64,000 nucleotides of DNA, taken from JAICSD01 sp963836665. Lineage in GTDB: Bacteria > Acidobacteriota > Vicinamibacteria > Vicinamibacterales > 2-12-FULL-66-21. The notes under the pieces were generated by a model that saw only the letters and a list, made by a program, of their open reading frames with translations, was not told the DNA's origin and did not search any database. Below are positions 1-7,999 of this stretch, in pieces. The stretch spans positions 2,852,001 to 2,916,000 of the forward strand of contig CAWIKL010000001.1 of assembly GCA_963836665.1 (NCBI GenBank), in the 5' to 3' direction. The stretch's first letter is position 1. Each line of letters begins with the position of its first letter. A program made the position numbers and the translations under genes.

Positions 1-417
1 CTGCCGCTGATCGATCCGACCGGCGGATACTACTTCGTCTTCCTCGCCGGCGTGCCGGTCTTCCGCAAGTACGACGCGAAGGGGACGCTGGTATTCGAGC
101 GCCACGTGGAAGGACCGGAGCTCGATGACTACCTGCAGGCGCTGCCGGCACGATGGCCGGCGCGGCGCAACGACGAGGGAGACGTCCTTCCACTGGTGCC
201 GCCGGCCGTCCGCGCGGCCGCCGTCGATCGACAGGGGCGTTTGTGGATCGCGCTGATGTCGCCGGTCACCTTCGTCTACGACCGGTCCGGTGAGAAGATC
301 CGGACGGTGCAGTTCCGCGGCGCCGACACGCTGTCACCGAGCAGCCTGTTCTTCACGAAGGACGGACGGGTCCTGGTCACGCCCGGCTGCTATGAGTTCA
401 GGATTCCCGCACTCTAG
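1..417 (+). CDS. C-terminal part of a beta-propeller-like protein (partial)
   Basis: The frame is open from the first base of the window, so the gene begins upstream and only about 138 C-terminal residues are visible. Two blade-like units can be seen: a 'RKYDAKGTLVFERH' strand pair and an 'AVDRQGRLWIAL...FVYDRSGEKIRTVQF' unit. These resemble NHL or TolB-like beta-propeller repeats, in which an aspartate-glycine turn precedes a strand. No catalytic motif is visible. It ends 11 bases before the convergent outer-membrane protein gene. The family assignment is inferred from repeat texture only; a lipoprotein or secreted 6-bladed propeller is the most likely identity. Confidence 0.6.
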   Translation: MPLIDPTGGYYFVFLAGVPVFRKYDAKGTLVFERHVEGPELDDYLQALPARWPARRNDEGDVLPLVPPAVRAAAVDRQGRLWIALMSPVTFVYDRSGEKIRTVQFRGADTLSPSSLFFTKDGRVLVTPGCYEFRIPAL

Positions 418-428
418 TTTCATCCGAG

Positions 429-1181
429 TCAAAAGACGATGCCAATCCCGAACTCGGGACCGTACATGTCCTGCGTTGTGCTCCAGTGCCGCCGCGTGCC
501 GCCCAACGTGGTGTCGGCGCCGAGTGCGAGATGCAGCAGCTGATAGCCCAGGCGGATGGACAGGTGCGGAAGCGCTTGCCAGTCCGCCCGTGCCCTGAGC
601 CTCGTGCTGGTGTCCTCGCCGCCGCTGACCCCGACATCCGCGGCAAGGTCGAGTGTCCACTTGCGAGCCGCCAGGCCTCGCCAATCAGCGCCGACAAACG
701 GCAGCCAGCGCGACCGCGTTGACGATCCGTGCAGCGTGACGCCCGACTGCGGAAACTCGAGATCAGCGTCAAAGTTGACCGCGACGTAGCGCGCGCCGCC
801 CGTGATCCCGAGGCCTTTGTAGACGCGGTAGCCGCCTTTCAGAGTCACTGCCCAGATATCGCTCGCGACGTCGATTCTCGGCGTTGCGTCGTGCGACGCC
901 GAGGGCTTGGTCCAGAGCACGTCGACCTCGCCGAACACACCTTTGCCGTGGAGCTCCATCCCGCCCATGTAGGCGGCGTTGAATCCCCAGTCGGTCGTCC
1001 CCCTGCCCCCTTCCGAGCCGTCGCCACCTCCAGGGAACGACGGCACATTCACCGTCGCGCCGTAGACCGGTGCCTGAACGAGGATGGGATAGATGACCAC
1101 GGCCGGCGGCGTGTCCTGCGCCAGGACAGGCGCGGCACCGAGGCCGAGCATCATCAGCACGGTCGTGAGGCTGGTACGCAT
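429..1181 (-). CDS. Putative outer-membrane beta-barrel protein
   Basis: A 250-residue protein beginning with a typical signal peptide (MRTSLTTVLMMLGLG, then Ala-Pro-Val-Leu-Ala before QDT). The start is placed at the ATG at 1181 because this puts the signal peptide at the N-terminus; a longer frame to 1304 only adds arginine-rich sequence. The mature part alternates polar and hydrophobic residues, with repeated Gly-Gly-Tyr/Arg turns (GGYRVYKGLGITGGARY, RLGYQLLHLALG). It ends in Phe, as porin-like barrels usually do. No specific family is recognised. Its role, such as a small-molecule channel or structural barrel, cannot be given from sequence. Confidence 0.65.
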   Translation of the reverse strand: MRTSLTTVLMMLGLGAAPVLAQDTPPAVVIYPILVQAPVYGATVNVPSFPGGGDGSEGGRGTTDWGFNAAYMGGMELHGKGVFGEVDVLWTKPSASHDATPRIDVASDIWAVTLKGGYRVYKGLGITGGARYVAVNFDADLEFPQSGVTLHGSSTRSRWLPFVGADWRGLAARKWTLDLAADVGVSGGEDTSTRLRARADWQALPHLSIRLGYQLLHLALGADTTLGGTRRHWSTTQDMYGPEFGIGIVF

Positions 1182-1338
1182 TGCGGCAATCGTAGTAAGC
1201 CCTTGATCAGGGGCGCTGTGCAGAATCGGCAGGCGCCGCGAGCCCCGACCTGGTCTTGTCGTCTCTTGCCCTTCGCGTGAGCGCGCGCGCCGACGACAAC
1301 GCATCGGTCATCGTCAGACCGGCGGTAAGATCGCCGCA

Positions 1339-2298
1339 ATGGCGAAGAAGAAAGCGGTTCGGCGCAAGAAGGTCGCAGCGGATTCGATCGGGCTGACGGC
1401 AGCACAGGTGCGTGCGGTCGACAGTGCCGAACTCGACAGGCTCGGAGCGCAGGTGGAGGCGGACGGGGGCGCCGTGCTTGGGCGCTACAGCGAACCGTTT
1501 GCCGGCAAGCCGGTCCTGCTCGCGGCGCTGCCGGTCGCATCCGTCGAACCGACGCCCTACCAGCGCGATCCCTCCGACGCCCACGTGAAGCGGTTGATGG
1601 GCGTGGTGGAAAAAATCGGGCTGTTCCTCGATCCGATCATCGCCATCCGGCACGAGGACAAGTACTGGACGCCGAACGGCAACCATCGTCTGCAGGCGCT
1701 CCGCAAGCTCGGGGTCAGGACCATCGTCGCCCTCTTGGTGCCGGATCCGCAGATCGCATTCAAAATTCTCGCGCTGAACACTGAGAAGGCGCACAACCTG
1801 AAGGAGAAGTCGCTCGAGACGATCCGAATGGCGCGGGCGCTGGCAGGAAACCGGGCGTCGGGTGGCGAACCGGAGCGGTCGTTCGAATTCGAGTTCGAGC
1901 TACCCTCATTCCTGACGCTGGGCGCGGCCTACGAAGAACGGCCACGGCTGAGCGGGGGCGCCTACCAGTCGATCCTGCGCCGCGTCGACGAGTTTCTCGA
2001 TGAACCGATCAGCAAGGCGCTGAAGGAACGCGAACGCCGCGCCAAACGGGTGCTCAAGCTCGACGACGCGGTCTCCGCCGTCGTCGAGAAGCTCAAGGCG
2101 AAGGGGCTGACGAGCCCATACCTGAAGCCGTTTGTTGTCGCGCGGGTCAACTACACGCGCTTCTCAAAGGCGACGTCGTTCGATTTCGACGAGGCGCTCG
2201 ACAAGATCGTCGCGAGCGCGCAGAAATTCAACGTCGATCGGATCAACCAGCAAGACGTGGCAAAGGCGGGAGGCGGCGGGCCGATCGACGAGGAATGA
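1339..2298 (+). CDS. ParB/Srx-domain protein
   Basis: A 319-residue protein with a lysine/arginine-rich N-terminus (residues 2-11) and a ParB N-terminal-like domain at about 60-165. It has a YQRD motif at 74-77 and a GNHR motif at 114-117, equivalent to the GERR nucleotide-binding motif of ParB proteins. The C-terminal half is charged and helical, without a recognisable helix-turn-helix. No parA lies beside it and no parS-like palindrome was noticed, so it is probably not the chromosomal partition protein. It is more likely one of the stand-alone ParB/sulfiredoxin-fold proteins. It converges with the zinc-ribbon gene six bases downstream. TAAGAT at 1326-1331 could be its -10 element. Confidence 0.75.
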   Translation: MAKKKAVRRKKVAADSIGLTAAQVRAVDSAELDRLGAQVEADGGAVLGRYSEPFAGKPVLLAALPVASVEPTPYQRDPSDAHVKRLMGVVEKIGLFLDPIIAIRHEDKYWTPNGNHRLQALRKLGVRTIVALLVPDPQIAFKILALNTEKAHNLKEKSLETIRMARALAGNRASGGEPERSFEFEFELPSFLTLGAAYEERPRLSGGAYQSILRRVDEFLDEPISKALKERERRAKRVLKLDDAVSAVVEKLKAKGLTSPYLKPFVVARVNYTRFSKATSFDFDEALDKIVASAQKFNVDRINQQDVAKAGGGGPIDEE

Positions 2299-2304
2299 GG
2301 CGGC

Positions 2305-2520
2305 TCACGGCCGGCGCGAGCGGATGCGGATGGTCGCGCCGTGGGTCCACTTTGAATGGCAGCCGCCGCACATCACCGAGATGAAATCCTGCTTGCCGGT
2401 GCCGATGGTGAAGGCGCGCGATCCCGAGTCTTCGGCGGGAATGAAGGCCGCGCCGCAGACGCCGCACGGCTCTTCCTCCTGCGACGCGACGTGCTTGAGC
2501 GAGATGGTGACTTCGGCCAT
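2305..2520 (-). CDS. Small zinc-ribbon protein
   Basis: A 71-residue protein starting at the ATG at 2520, with two cysteine pairs: CGVC at residues 19-22 and CGGC at 51-54. This spacing is expected for a treble-clef or rubredoxin-like zinc ribbon. A conserved-looking HxxW segment follows the second knuckle. No signal peptide or membrane segment is visible, so it is cytoplasmic. It lies 26 bases after gvpK on the same strand and may be the last gene of the gas-vesicle transcript, although nothing in its sequence ties it to gas vesicles. Its function is unknown. Confidence 0.6.
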   Translation of the reverse strand: MAEVTISLKHVASQEEEPCGVCGAAFIPAEDSGSRAFTIGTGKQDFISVMCGGCHSKWTHGATIRIRSRRP

Positions 2521-2546
2521 GCGCCATGGTACTCCGCGGCGGACAT

Positions 2547-2978
2547 CTACAGCAGCTTTCCCACTGGTCCCAGGTCGAGATTCAAGTCGGACGGGTTGAT
2601 ATCGAACTGCTTGGCCAGATCGGCAATCGTTTCCTGGAGGTTCATCAGGGCGAGGCCGACGTTCTCCGTCTCCTCGTCGGTGAGCGTGCCCGCCTCCATG
2701 CGCCGGATCGCCTGGCGCTCGAGCAACTGGCGGATCAGCTCGACCAGCGTCAGCACCAGCTTCAGAACAGCGCGGCGGACCTCCTCCGGATTGGCGTTCC
2801 ATCTCGGCGGCCGGGCCGCGGCCAGCGACGCGATCTGCTCACGGATGGCCTCGATTTGCTCCGCTGGCGCGGGGACGGCCGCCCGCTGGCGGTTGTCCGC
2901 GATCAGCTGCCGTTTGCCCGTTGCGTTTCGCCGTCTGGCGTTCGGCTTCCGGCTCGCCGCTTTGGTGTGACGGCTCAC
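2547..2978 (-). CDS. gvpK: Gas vesicle protein GvpK
   Basis: A 143-residue protein. The core at about 58-140 matches the GvpK family: 'NPEEVRRAVLKLVLTLVELI', then 'LLERQAIRRMEAG.LTDEE', 'LGLALMNL' and a C-terminal 'F.I.P.DLNLDLGPVG'. GvpK is an accessory protein needed for gas-vesicle assembly in many gvp clusters. The first 30 residues are an Arg/Lys/Ala-rich tail (SRKPNARRR) not needed for the family core. The start ATG overlaps the stop of the upstream gvpF gene by four bases (ATGA), implying translational coupling. It is the last clearly gas-vesicle gene of the operon. Confidence 0.93.
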   Translation of the reverse strand: MSRHTKAASRKPNARRRNATGKRQLIADNRQRAAVPAPAEQIEAIREQIASLAAARPPRWNANPEEVRRAVLKLVLTLVELIRQLLERQAIRRMEAGTLTDEETENVGLALMNLQETIADLAKQFDINPSDLNLDLGPVGKLL

Positions 2979-3655
2979 AGCAATTCCGGCGTAAAAGCGA
3001 ATGGCGGGAACGGGCCGCTGACGCGGAGGCTGGCACCCCCCGAAGCCAGCTTCCCGGCCCTTTCGGCATAGCGCTCGATATGGGTGCGATCGACGAGATG
3101 GTAGAGCGAGCCCGGGATTGATGGCGTCGCCGTCTGATAGCGCTCTTCGGCGGTCAACGATCGCAGCTTGTCATGGACGTTTCGCAACGCTGCCGGTGGC
3201 ACCCCTTTCGCCGCGCGCGCCGCCCGGCGCAGATATTCTGTCCCGGTCAGGGCAACGGCCGCTCCGGGTGCGCCGCGCGCGGCAGCTTGGGCGCGATGCG
3301 CCTCGGCGCCCAGGCCCCTGGCGCGTCCCGCGCGCCAGGTGAACTGCACACGGCCGCGGACGCGAGCGAAGGCGTCCGCGATCTCTTCGTCGCGATCCTC
3401 GAGCGCCTGCGTGATCTCCTCCCACTCCATCAGCGTGCCGAAGCGGACCGGGAGGATGGCGGGCGCGTCGCGCGCGAGCCGTGCCACGACGGCATCGTGT
3501 TTCTGCAGCGTGCCGAACTCGGCCGGCGGCACGTCGGCGCGTCGTTCGAGGATGACCAGGCCGCCGGGGACGCGCCGTGCCGCGAGCCGTCCCTGCAGGC
3601 CTGCACCCGGATTCCCGGCAAGCGATTCGACCAGCGCGAACACATACCAGGACAT
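2975..3655 (-). CDS. gvpF: Gas vesicle protein GvpF/GvpL (copy 1)
   Basis: A 226-residue member of the GvpF/GvpL family, the usual length. The start is the ATG at 3655, giving 'MSWYVFALVE', the typical first beta strand; the longer frame upstream overlaps other gvp genes and is rejected. Family signatures are 'ILPVRFGTL' at about 67-75, where the N-domain ends, and the C-terminal 'LRVSGPFPPFAF' (family: GPWPPYNF). GvpF/L proteins bind GvpA and act during vesicle nucleation. The middle (residues 105-155) is unusually Ala/Arg-rich. It overlaps the stop of the GvpA-like gene by one base (TGATG) and gvpK by four. Confidence 0.9.
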   Translation of the reverse strand: MSWYVFALVESLAGNPGAGLQGRLAARRVPGGLVILERRADVPPAEFGTLQKHDAVVARLARDAPAILPVRFGTLMEWEEITQALEDRDEEIADAFARVRGRVQFTWRAGRARGLGAEAHRAQAAARGAPGAAVALTGTEYLRRAARAAKGVPPAALRNVHDKLRSLTAEERYQTATPSIPGSLYHLVDRTHIERYAERAGKLASGGASLRVSGPFPPFAFTPELL

Positions 3656-4011
3656 CACTTGGGTGCGAGCACGCGATCGGCGGCACACAGCAGCGCCGAC
3701 AGGCGCACGTAGACCAGGTCGACATTGGCAAGCGCCAGGATGAGATCGGCGTTGAGCATGACCCCCTTGGCCAGCAGGTTGTCGATCAGGTCGAGCAGCG
3801 ACGGCTCGTCCGCCTCGATGATGCGCGCGACCTGGCGCTTGGGGGGGCGCGGCAGTTTCGGGCCCACCGCGGGCTTGCTCGCGCGTAGCGGCGGTTTGCG
3901 ATATTTCGGTACCGGCCGCGTCGACACCGTCGAGTGCAACGCGCGCCTCGGCATGCGCGACGGCGCGATGCGGCGCGGCGGCCTCGGCCGCGCATTCCCG
4001 CGCCCCTTCAT
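3655..4011 (-). CDS. GvpA-family protein (GvpS/GvpM-like)
   Basis: A 118-residue protein. The C-terminal 50 residues are a GvpA/J/M/S-type shell domain: 'SLLDLIDNLLAKGVMLNADL', then 'LALANVDLVYVRLSALLCAADRVL'. The first 65 residues are a basic, proline/arginine-rich extension absent from standard GvpA. The start at 4011 is chosen because it overlaps the upstream stop as ATGA; an earlier ATG at 4050 would extend into the upstream gene. Within the family, the Asn-Ala-Asp-Leu and Ala-Asn-Val-Asp-Leu segments look more like the minor GvpS/GvpM proteins than the main shell protein. Its exact subclass is uncertain. Confidence 0.85.
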   Translation of the reverse strand: MKGRGNARPRPPRRIAPSRMPRRALHSTVSTRPVPKYRKPPLRASKPAVGPKLPRPPKRQVARIIEADEPSLLDLIDNLLAKGVMLNADLILALANVDLVYVRLSALLCAADRVLAPK

Positions 4012-4781
4012 GCGGGTTCTGCGGAGACCACGAAGTTGTAGGCGGGCCATGGGCCGCTGACCACGAGGTCGGCGCCGGCGCGGGCGAGCACCGACGCCTG
4101 CCGCCGTGCCTCCGCCTTGAATCGCGTCCGTGCGCCGGCGGGGACCAGAAACGCGGCATCGAGAATCGGCGGATTCGTACCGGGCTCACGGCGCGCCTCG
4201 CGCACCCGCGCCGCGCGCGCCCGCCGGCGCAGCGCCGCGTAGGCCGCCCCGGCCGCGTCGGCGGCGGTCGTCCGTGCCGCGACGACGGCGTCGCGCGCCT
4301 GCTTGCGCGCGCGTAGGAATTCGGCACCCGTCGCCGGCGGCCGCCCGGCCGCCGGCGGCGTCGCCGGCGTCTGCCGGAACACGCGCACGCCCCATTCTTC
4401 GGCGCCGGCGATGCGCCGGATCGCCTGCTGGATCGCCTCGCGGCGCGACGCGATATCGCGCACCGCCTTCTCCAGCGACGAGAACATCGTGAACAGCTTC
4501 ATCGGGACGACCGTCGCCGTGCGGCTCCCGGCGAAGTGCTCGACCACCGCTTCGTGCGCGAGCGCGGTCTGCGACACCCAGTCGAGATCGCGCAGCCGCT
4601 GCTCCAGCGGCGACGGCCCGTAGAGGTCGAGCGGCACGGCCGCCGTCACGACCCACAGCGCCGGCGCGACCGGATGGATTTCTGGACGGCCGGCTCCGGG
4701 CAGGCCGTCAGGGGCGCGCGCCAGCGCCGGCCGTCGCGCCGCGCGCACGACGCAATAGAGATACACCGCGGTGGACATCAT
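4008..4781 (-). CDS. Gas vesicle protein GvpF/GvpL (copy 2)
   Basis: A 257-residue GvpF/L-family protein. The N-terminus 'AVYLYCVV' is the standard first strand, 'ATVVPMKLFTMF' closes the N-domain, and 'ADLVVSGPWPAYNFV' near the C-terminus is the family signature. A loop at about 137-155 is Pro/Ala-rich. The start at 4781 overlaps the ATPase stop as ATGA; a second in-frame ATG lies directly after it. It is more diverged from the third copy at 7061-7987 than expected for a recent duplication, so the three GvpF/L proteins probably have distinct assembly roles. Confidence 0.9.
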   Translation of the reverse strand: MMSTAVYLYCVVRAARRPALARAPDGLPGAGRPEIHPVAPALWVVTAAVPLDLYGPSPLEQRLRDLDWVSQTALAHEAVVEHFAGSRTATVVPMKLFTMFSSLEKAVRDIASRREAIQQAIRRIAGAEEWGVRVFRQTPATPPAAGRPPATGAEFLRARKQARDAVVAARTTAADAAGAAYAALRRRARAARVREARREPGTNPPILDAAFLVPAGARTRFKAEARRQASVLARAGADLVVSGPWPAYNFVVSAEPA

Positions 4782-6763
4782 TTGACCTGACGCCAGCTGT
4801 CGCCCCACGACCGCAGGGCACGGCTGCCATGCGGCGGCGGCACCTCGGCGGGCGCCTCGATGATAGCGTAGCTCGCGGCGCTCGCCGTCAGCCCTTCGAT
4901 CTCTGCCGCTTGCGCGCGCGCGATGGCGCGGCAGCGTGTGCAGGTGCCGCGGCCCGCCGCGTTGACGATGATTCCGCCGACGGCGATGCCGAGACGCCCG
5001 AGCGCGGCGATCAGCTGGTGCGATTCGTCCATCGGCAGCGCCGCGGCGCGGGTCACGACGATGACCCTGGATCGGGTGCCGTCGCGCAGCAGGTCCTGCA
5101 TCGCGCGCAGCCGCTTCGACAGCTGCACTAGCAGCGCCGCCAGCTTGCCGATTCCGACGATCTCGCGATACTTCAACAGGATCGCCATCAGTGCCTGCGT
5201 CCACTCGCGCAGCACTGCCGGCGTCTCCAGCAGGCGCAGCGCGTGGCCGGTCGGCGCGGTGTCGGTGACGACGACGTCGACGCTACTGCCCTGGTCGACG
5301 AGCGCCTCGGCCACGTCGGCGATGGCGATCACCTCGTCGATCCCGGGCGGGGCCAGGTCGATGAGATCGCGGAAGGCCGCTCCGTCGCCGCTGGTGCTGC
5401 GCGCGATACGTGAGAACGCGTCGTCGACCGCGTCAACGTAGGTGCGGCGGAGCCGGTCCATCTCGGCGGCCGCGTCGATCTCGCGCACCTGCAGGCGCGG
5501 CACGCCGTCGACGGCGCGCGGCGTGTTGTCGAAGCGCTGTCCGAAGACGTCGCCGAGTGAGTGGGCGGGGTCGGTCGAGAGCAGCAGCACCTGCCGCGTC
5601 TGGGCCAGGTGAAGTGAGACGGCCGCAGCGCAGGTCGACTTGCCGACGCCCCCTTTGCCGCCAAAGAGCAGCCAGCGCGCGGCGAACATCGACGTCGGCG
5701 CTGCTTGCGAAACATCCGGGCTGTCTCCGTGTCCGGCATGGCCGGAGCGGATGCGATGCGGGACGACCGGGGCTGGCGTTGGAACCGACCAACGGGCGCG
5801 CGACCGGCCGAGCGCCGACAACGCCCGGATGCCGCGCGGCTCGCGCGCCAGCTCCGGGTACGACGACAGCGACAGCCGCGGGAATCGCCGCCTCAGCGGC
5901 GCGATCGCGCGCGCCTCGAAACGCCGCCGCGCCGCGCAGAAATGGCAGGGCTGTCGCGGCCGATCGGTCATCCGGTTCACGATCAGATCGCCGACGTCAA
6001 TTCCGTCCGCCGCCAGCGCCGCCACCGCGTCCGACGTCTCCTCGAGGGCCATCGGTTCCGGCAGGGTCACCCACACGAACCCGGTGGCCGGATCGCGCAG
6101 CAGCGACGCCAACCGCGTTCCCTCGTCGCGCAGCGCAGCGATGCACGCGTCGGCCGCGTCGGCGCGATACGATCCGCGCAAAGCACTGACGACGGCACGG
6201 TGGTGCGCGTGCAGTCCGTCGAGTAGCGCCGCGGCGCGATCGAGGAGCACCGGCGCCGCCAGCAGCCGCAGCGTATGACCGGTCGGTGCGGTGTCGACGA
6301 AGACGCTGTCAAACCCCTCGGAAATACGCACGACCTCGATCAGCCCGATCACCTCGTCGATGCCCGGCAGCGACAGCCGCAGCAGCCGCGCCACGTCGTC
6401 GTCATCGAGATAGGTACCGCGCACGGCGATTTCCGCGAGCAGCGGCTTGCGCAACGCCAGCCAGCGCTCGAAAGCGCGCGCGGCATCGACGCTGGCGGCA
6501 TAGAGGCGCGGCAGGCCGGGGACGGGCGATGCCTCGGCCCCGACCGGGACTTGCAGCGCCGCCGAGAGGGAAGACGCCGGATCGGTGGTGATGAGGAGCA
6601 CGCGGCCGCGCGCGGTGCGCGCCCGCGCGCACGCCGCCACCGCGGCGCAGGTGGTCTTGCCGACGCCGCCCTTGCCGCCGAACAGACAGAAGACGGGGAG
6701 GCGGGAAGCAGGAGGATGCGATCGACCACGAAGATCCGCAGAGTCCTGGCCGCCGTCTTTCAG
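4778..6763 (-). CDS. Tandem ArsA/GET3-type ATPase in the gvp operon
   Basis: Two ArsA/GET3 ATPase halves sit in one chain of about 661 residues. Half 1 has the P-loop GGKGGVGKTT at about 29-38, DTAPTGHTLR at 157-166 and CHFC at 273-276. Half 2 has GGKGGVGKST at 368-377, DTAPTGHALR at 501-510 and CTRC at 608-611. Arsenite pumps bind metal through other cysteines; a CxxC at this place in each half is the zinc site of the GET3 homodimer. A membrane-protein chaperone role, perhaps for hydrophobic GvpA proteins, is therefore inferred rather than arsenite transport. No ATG, GTG or TTG precedes the first P-loop in frame. The best start is CTG at 6763, overlapping the gvpG stop as CTGA. A missing base near 6695 is the alternative. 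Confidence 0.82.
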   Translation of the reverse strand: MKDGGQDSADLRGRSHPPASRLPVFCLFGGKGGVGKTTCAAVAACARARTARGRVLLITTDPASSLSAALQVPVGAEASPVPGLPRLYAASVDAARAFERWLALRKPLLAEIAVRGTYLDDDDVARLLRLSLPGIDEVIGLIEVVRISEGFDSVFVDTAPTGHTLRLLAAPVLLDRAAALLDGLHAHHRAVVSALRGSYRADAADACIAALRDEGTRLASLLRDPATGFVWVTLPEPMALEETSDAVAALAADGIDVGDLIVNRMTDRPRQPCHFCAARRRFEARAIAPLRRRFPRLSLSSYPELAREPRGIRALSALGRSRARWSVPTPAPVVPHRIRSGHAGHGDSPDVSQAAPTSMFAARWLLFGGKGGVGKSTCAAAVSLHLAQTRQVLLLSTDPAHSLGDVFGQRFDNTPRAVDGVPRLQVREIDAAAEMDRLRRTYVDAVDDAFSRIARSTSGDGAAFRDLIDLAPPGIDEVIAIADVAEALVDQGSSVDVVVTDTAPTGHALRLLETPAVLREWTQALMAILLKYREIVGIGKLAALLVQLSKRLRAMQDLLRDGTRSRVIVVTRAAALPMDESHQLIAALGRLGIAVGGIIVNAAGRGTCTRCRAIARAQAAEIEGLTASAASYAIIEAPAEVPPPHGSRALRSWGDSWRQVK

Positions 6764-7059
6764 TGTTCGTCTCCCTCGAACGTGGCTTCGATGCCGGTGA
6801 CCTTCATGTCTTTGGGGGAGATGACGGCGGACTCGCCACCGCGCTGGCGCGCTTTGATCTCGCGGATGCGGTCGAGGATGTCGGCCTCGAATTCGTCGAA
6901 CTCGTCCTGGTTCATGTCGCCGAGCTCGACCCGCATCTGCGCCTCGAGCAAGCGTTCGCGCAGCACGCTGTCGTCGTTGAGCTCGGTCTCGACTGCCGCC
7001 GCCACCTTGTCGAGCACGAAACGCACGCCCGAGATGATGAGGCTGTCGATGATCAGCAC
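6760..7059 (-). CDS. gvpG: Gas vesicle protein GvpG
   Basis: A 99-residue protein matching the GvpG family. It has an N-terminal hydrophobic segment ('LIIDSLIISGVRFVLDKVAAAVE'), a helical middle with 'LRERLLEAQMRVELGDM', and the 'EFDEFEADILDRIREI' signature. GvpG is a minor assembly protein usually adjacent to gvpF/L, as here: the upstream GvpL/F stop is one base from the start ATG. The last 30 residues are a variable acidic tail. Its stop codon overlaps the proposed CTG start of the ATPase. Confidence 0.92.
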   Translation of the reverse strand: MLIIDSLIISGVRFVLDKVAAAVETELNDDSVLRERLLEAQMRVELGDMNQDEFDEFEADILDRIREIKARQRGGESAVISPKDMKVTGIEATFEGDEH

Positions 7060-7060
7060 G

Positions 7061-7987
7061 TCAATGCGCCCGTTCGAGCTTGAGCCGGATGTTGACGAAG
7101 TTGTAGGGCGGCCACGGGCCGGTGTACTTGAAGGTCAGCTTCTCGTACTGCTGCCCGATTTCCTTGACGCGGGCGTCGAAGGCCGGCTCCATCTCGCGCG
7201 AGACGAGAAAGGCGGCGTTCATGATCATGCGATCCCCGATTGGCTTGTTCGAACGGGACGCGACCGAGACGTCGCGCAGTGCGTTGAAGATCTCGGCGAC
7301 GTAGCGCTCGGTGCGCGACTGCAGCGCCGCGTCGATCAGACGGCCGTACTGCATGCGGGCAAAGTAGGTCGAGCCCTTTTGCGACGAGATCTCGCTCTTG
7401 AGGCGGCGGATGTCCTCGTCTTCGTCTTCGATCTCGCGGATGATCTGGTCGCGATCCCAGAGCACTTTGAGGCCGAATTCGAACTTCTCCTGCATCTTGT
7501 TCAGGACGTCGCTGAACGCGTCGTAGGCCGAACGCAGCAGCTCAGTGATGTCGTCGTCGGTCTTGAACACCGTGCCGAACGACATCGGGATCACCGTGTG
7601 CTTCTGCATCACCGTCTCGTTGACGCGCTGGTGGGCGAGCACGTTCTCGCGCGTCGGATCCTGGACCACAATCGGCGTGTTCGAAACGACCGCGGCGATG
7701 TCGCGGTAATGGATCGTGTGCACTTCGGCGGGCTCGGGTCCGAGGCCGAGCGGCCCGAAACTGAGGATCTGCTCGGAGCGGATGACGCAATAGACGTACT
7801 TGCCCGACGTCTCGTCGTCGCGCCGCGACGGCGACGGCACTTTGACGCGCTCCAGTTTGCCGCGCGCCGCCTCCTGCCTGGCCGTTTCCCGCACGGCCGG
7901 CGCGGGCTTCGCCACCGGCGCTTTCCGGGCAACCTTGACCGCCCTGGTTGGCTTCGCCAATTTTTTTGCTGTCTTCGCCATCGTCAT
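7061..7987 (-). CDS. gvpL: Gas vesicle protein GvpF/GvpL (copy 3)
   Basis: A 308-residue GvpF/L protein, the best match of the three to the family. The core begins near residue 62 with 'GKYVYCVIR', has 'HTVIPMSFGTVFK' at the end of the N-domain, an 'FEFGLKVLWDRD' strand, and 'YTGPWPPYNFVNIRLKL' at the C-terminus. The first 60 residues are an added Lys/Ala/Pro/Arg-rich tail. Two ATGs compete (7987 and 7981); the second begins 'MAKTAKK'. It follows the response regulator by 12 bases and precedes gvpG by one, so all are probably on one transcript. Confidence 0.92.
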   Translation of the reverse strand: MTMAKTAKKLAKPTRAVKVARKAPVAKPAPAVRETARQEAARGKLERVKVPSPSRRDDETSGKYVYCVIRSEQILSFGPLGLGPEPAEVHTIHYRDIAAVVSNTPIVVQDPTRENVLAHQRVNETVMQKHTVIPMSFGTVFKTDDDITELLRSAYDAFSDVLNKMQEKFEFGLKVLWDRDQIIREIEDEDEDIRRLKSEISSQKGSTYFARMQYGRLIDAALQSRTERYVAEIFNALRDVSVASRSNKPIGDRMIMNAAFLVSREMEPAFDARVKEIGQQYEKLTFKYTGPWPPYNFVNIRLKLERAH

Positions 7988-7999
7988 TCCGCTGGAGCG

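Noticed and set aside
1339..2298. Chromosome partition protein ParB
   Set aside because: No parA, no parS-like site and no helix-turn-helix were seen.
2975..4327. A 450-codon version of the first GvpF
   Set aside because: The N-terminal 220 codons overlap two other gvp genes in different frames; the GvpF fold begins at 3655.
4778..6763. Arsenite-efflux ATPase identity for the double ATPase
   Set aside because: There is no arsB, arsD or arsR nearby, and the cysteine pattern is that of GET3; its neighbours are all gvp genes.
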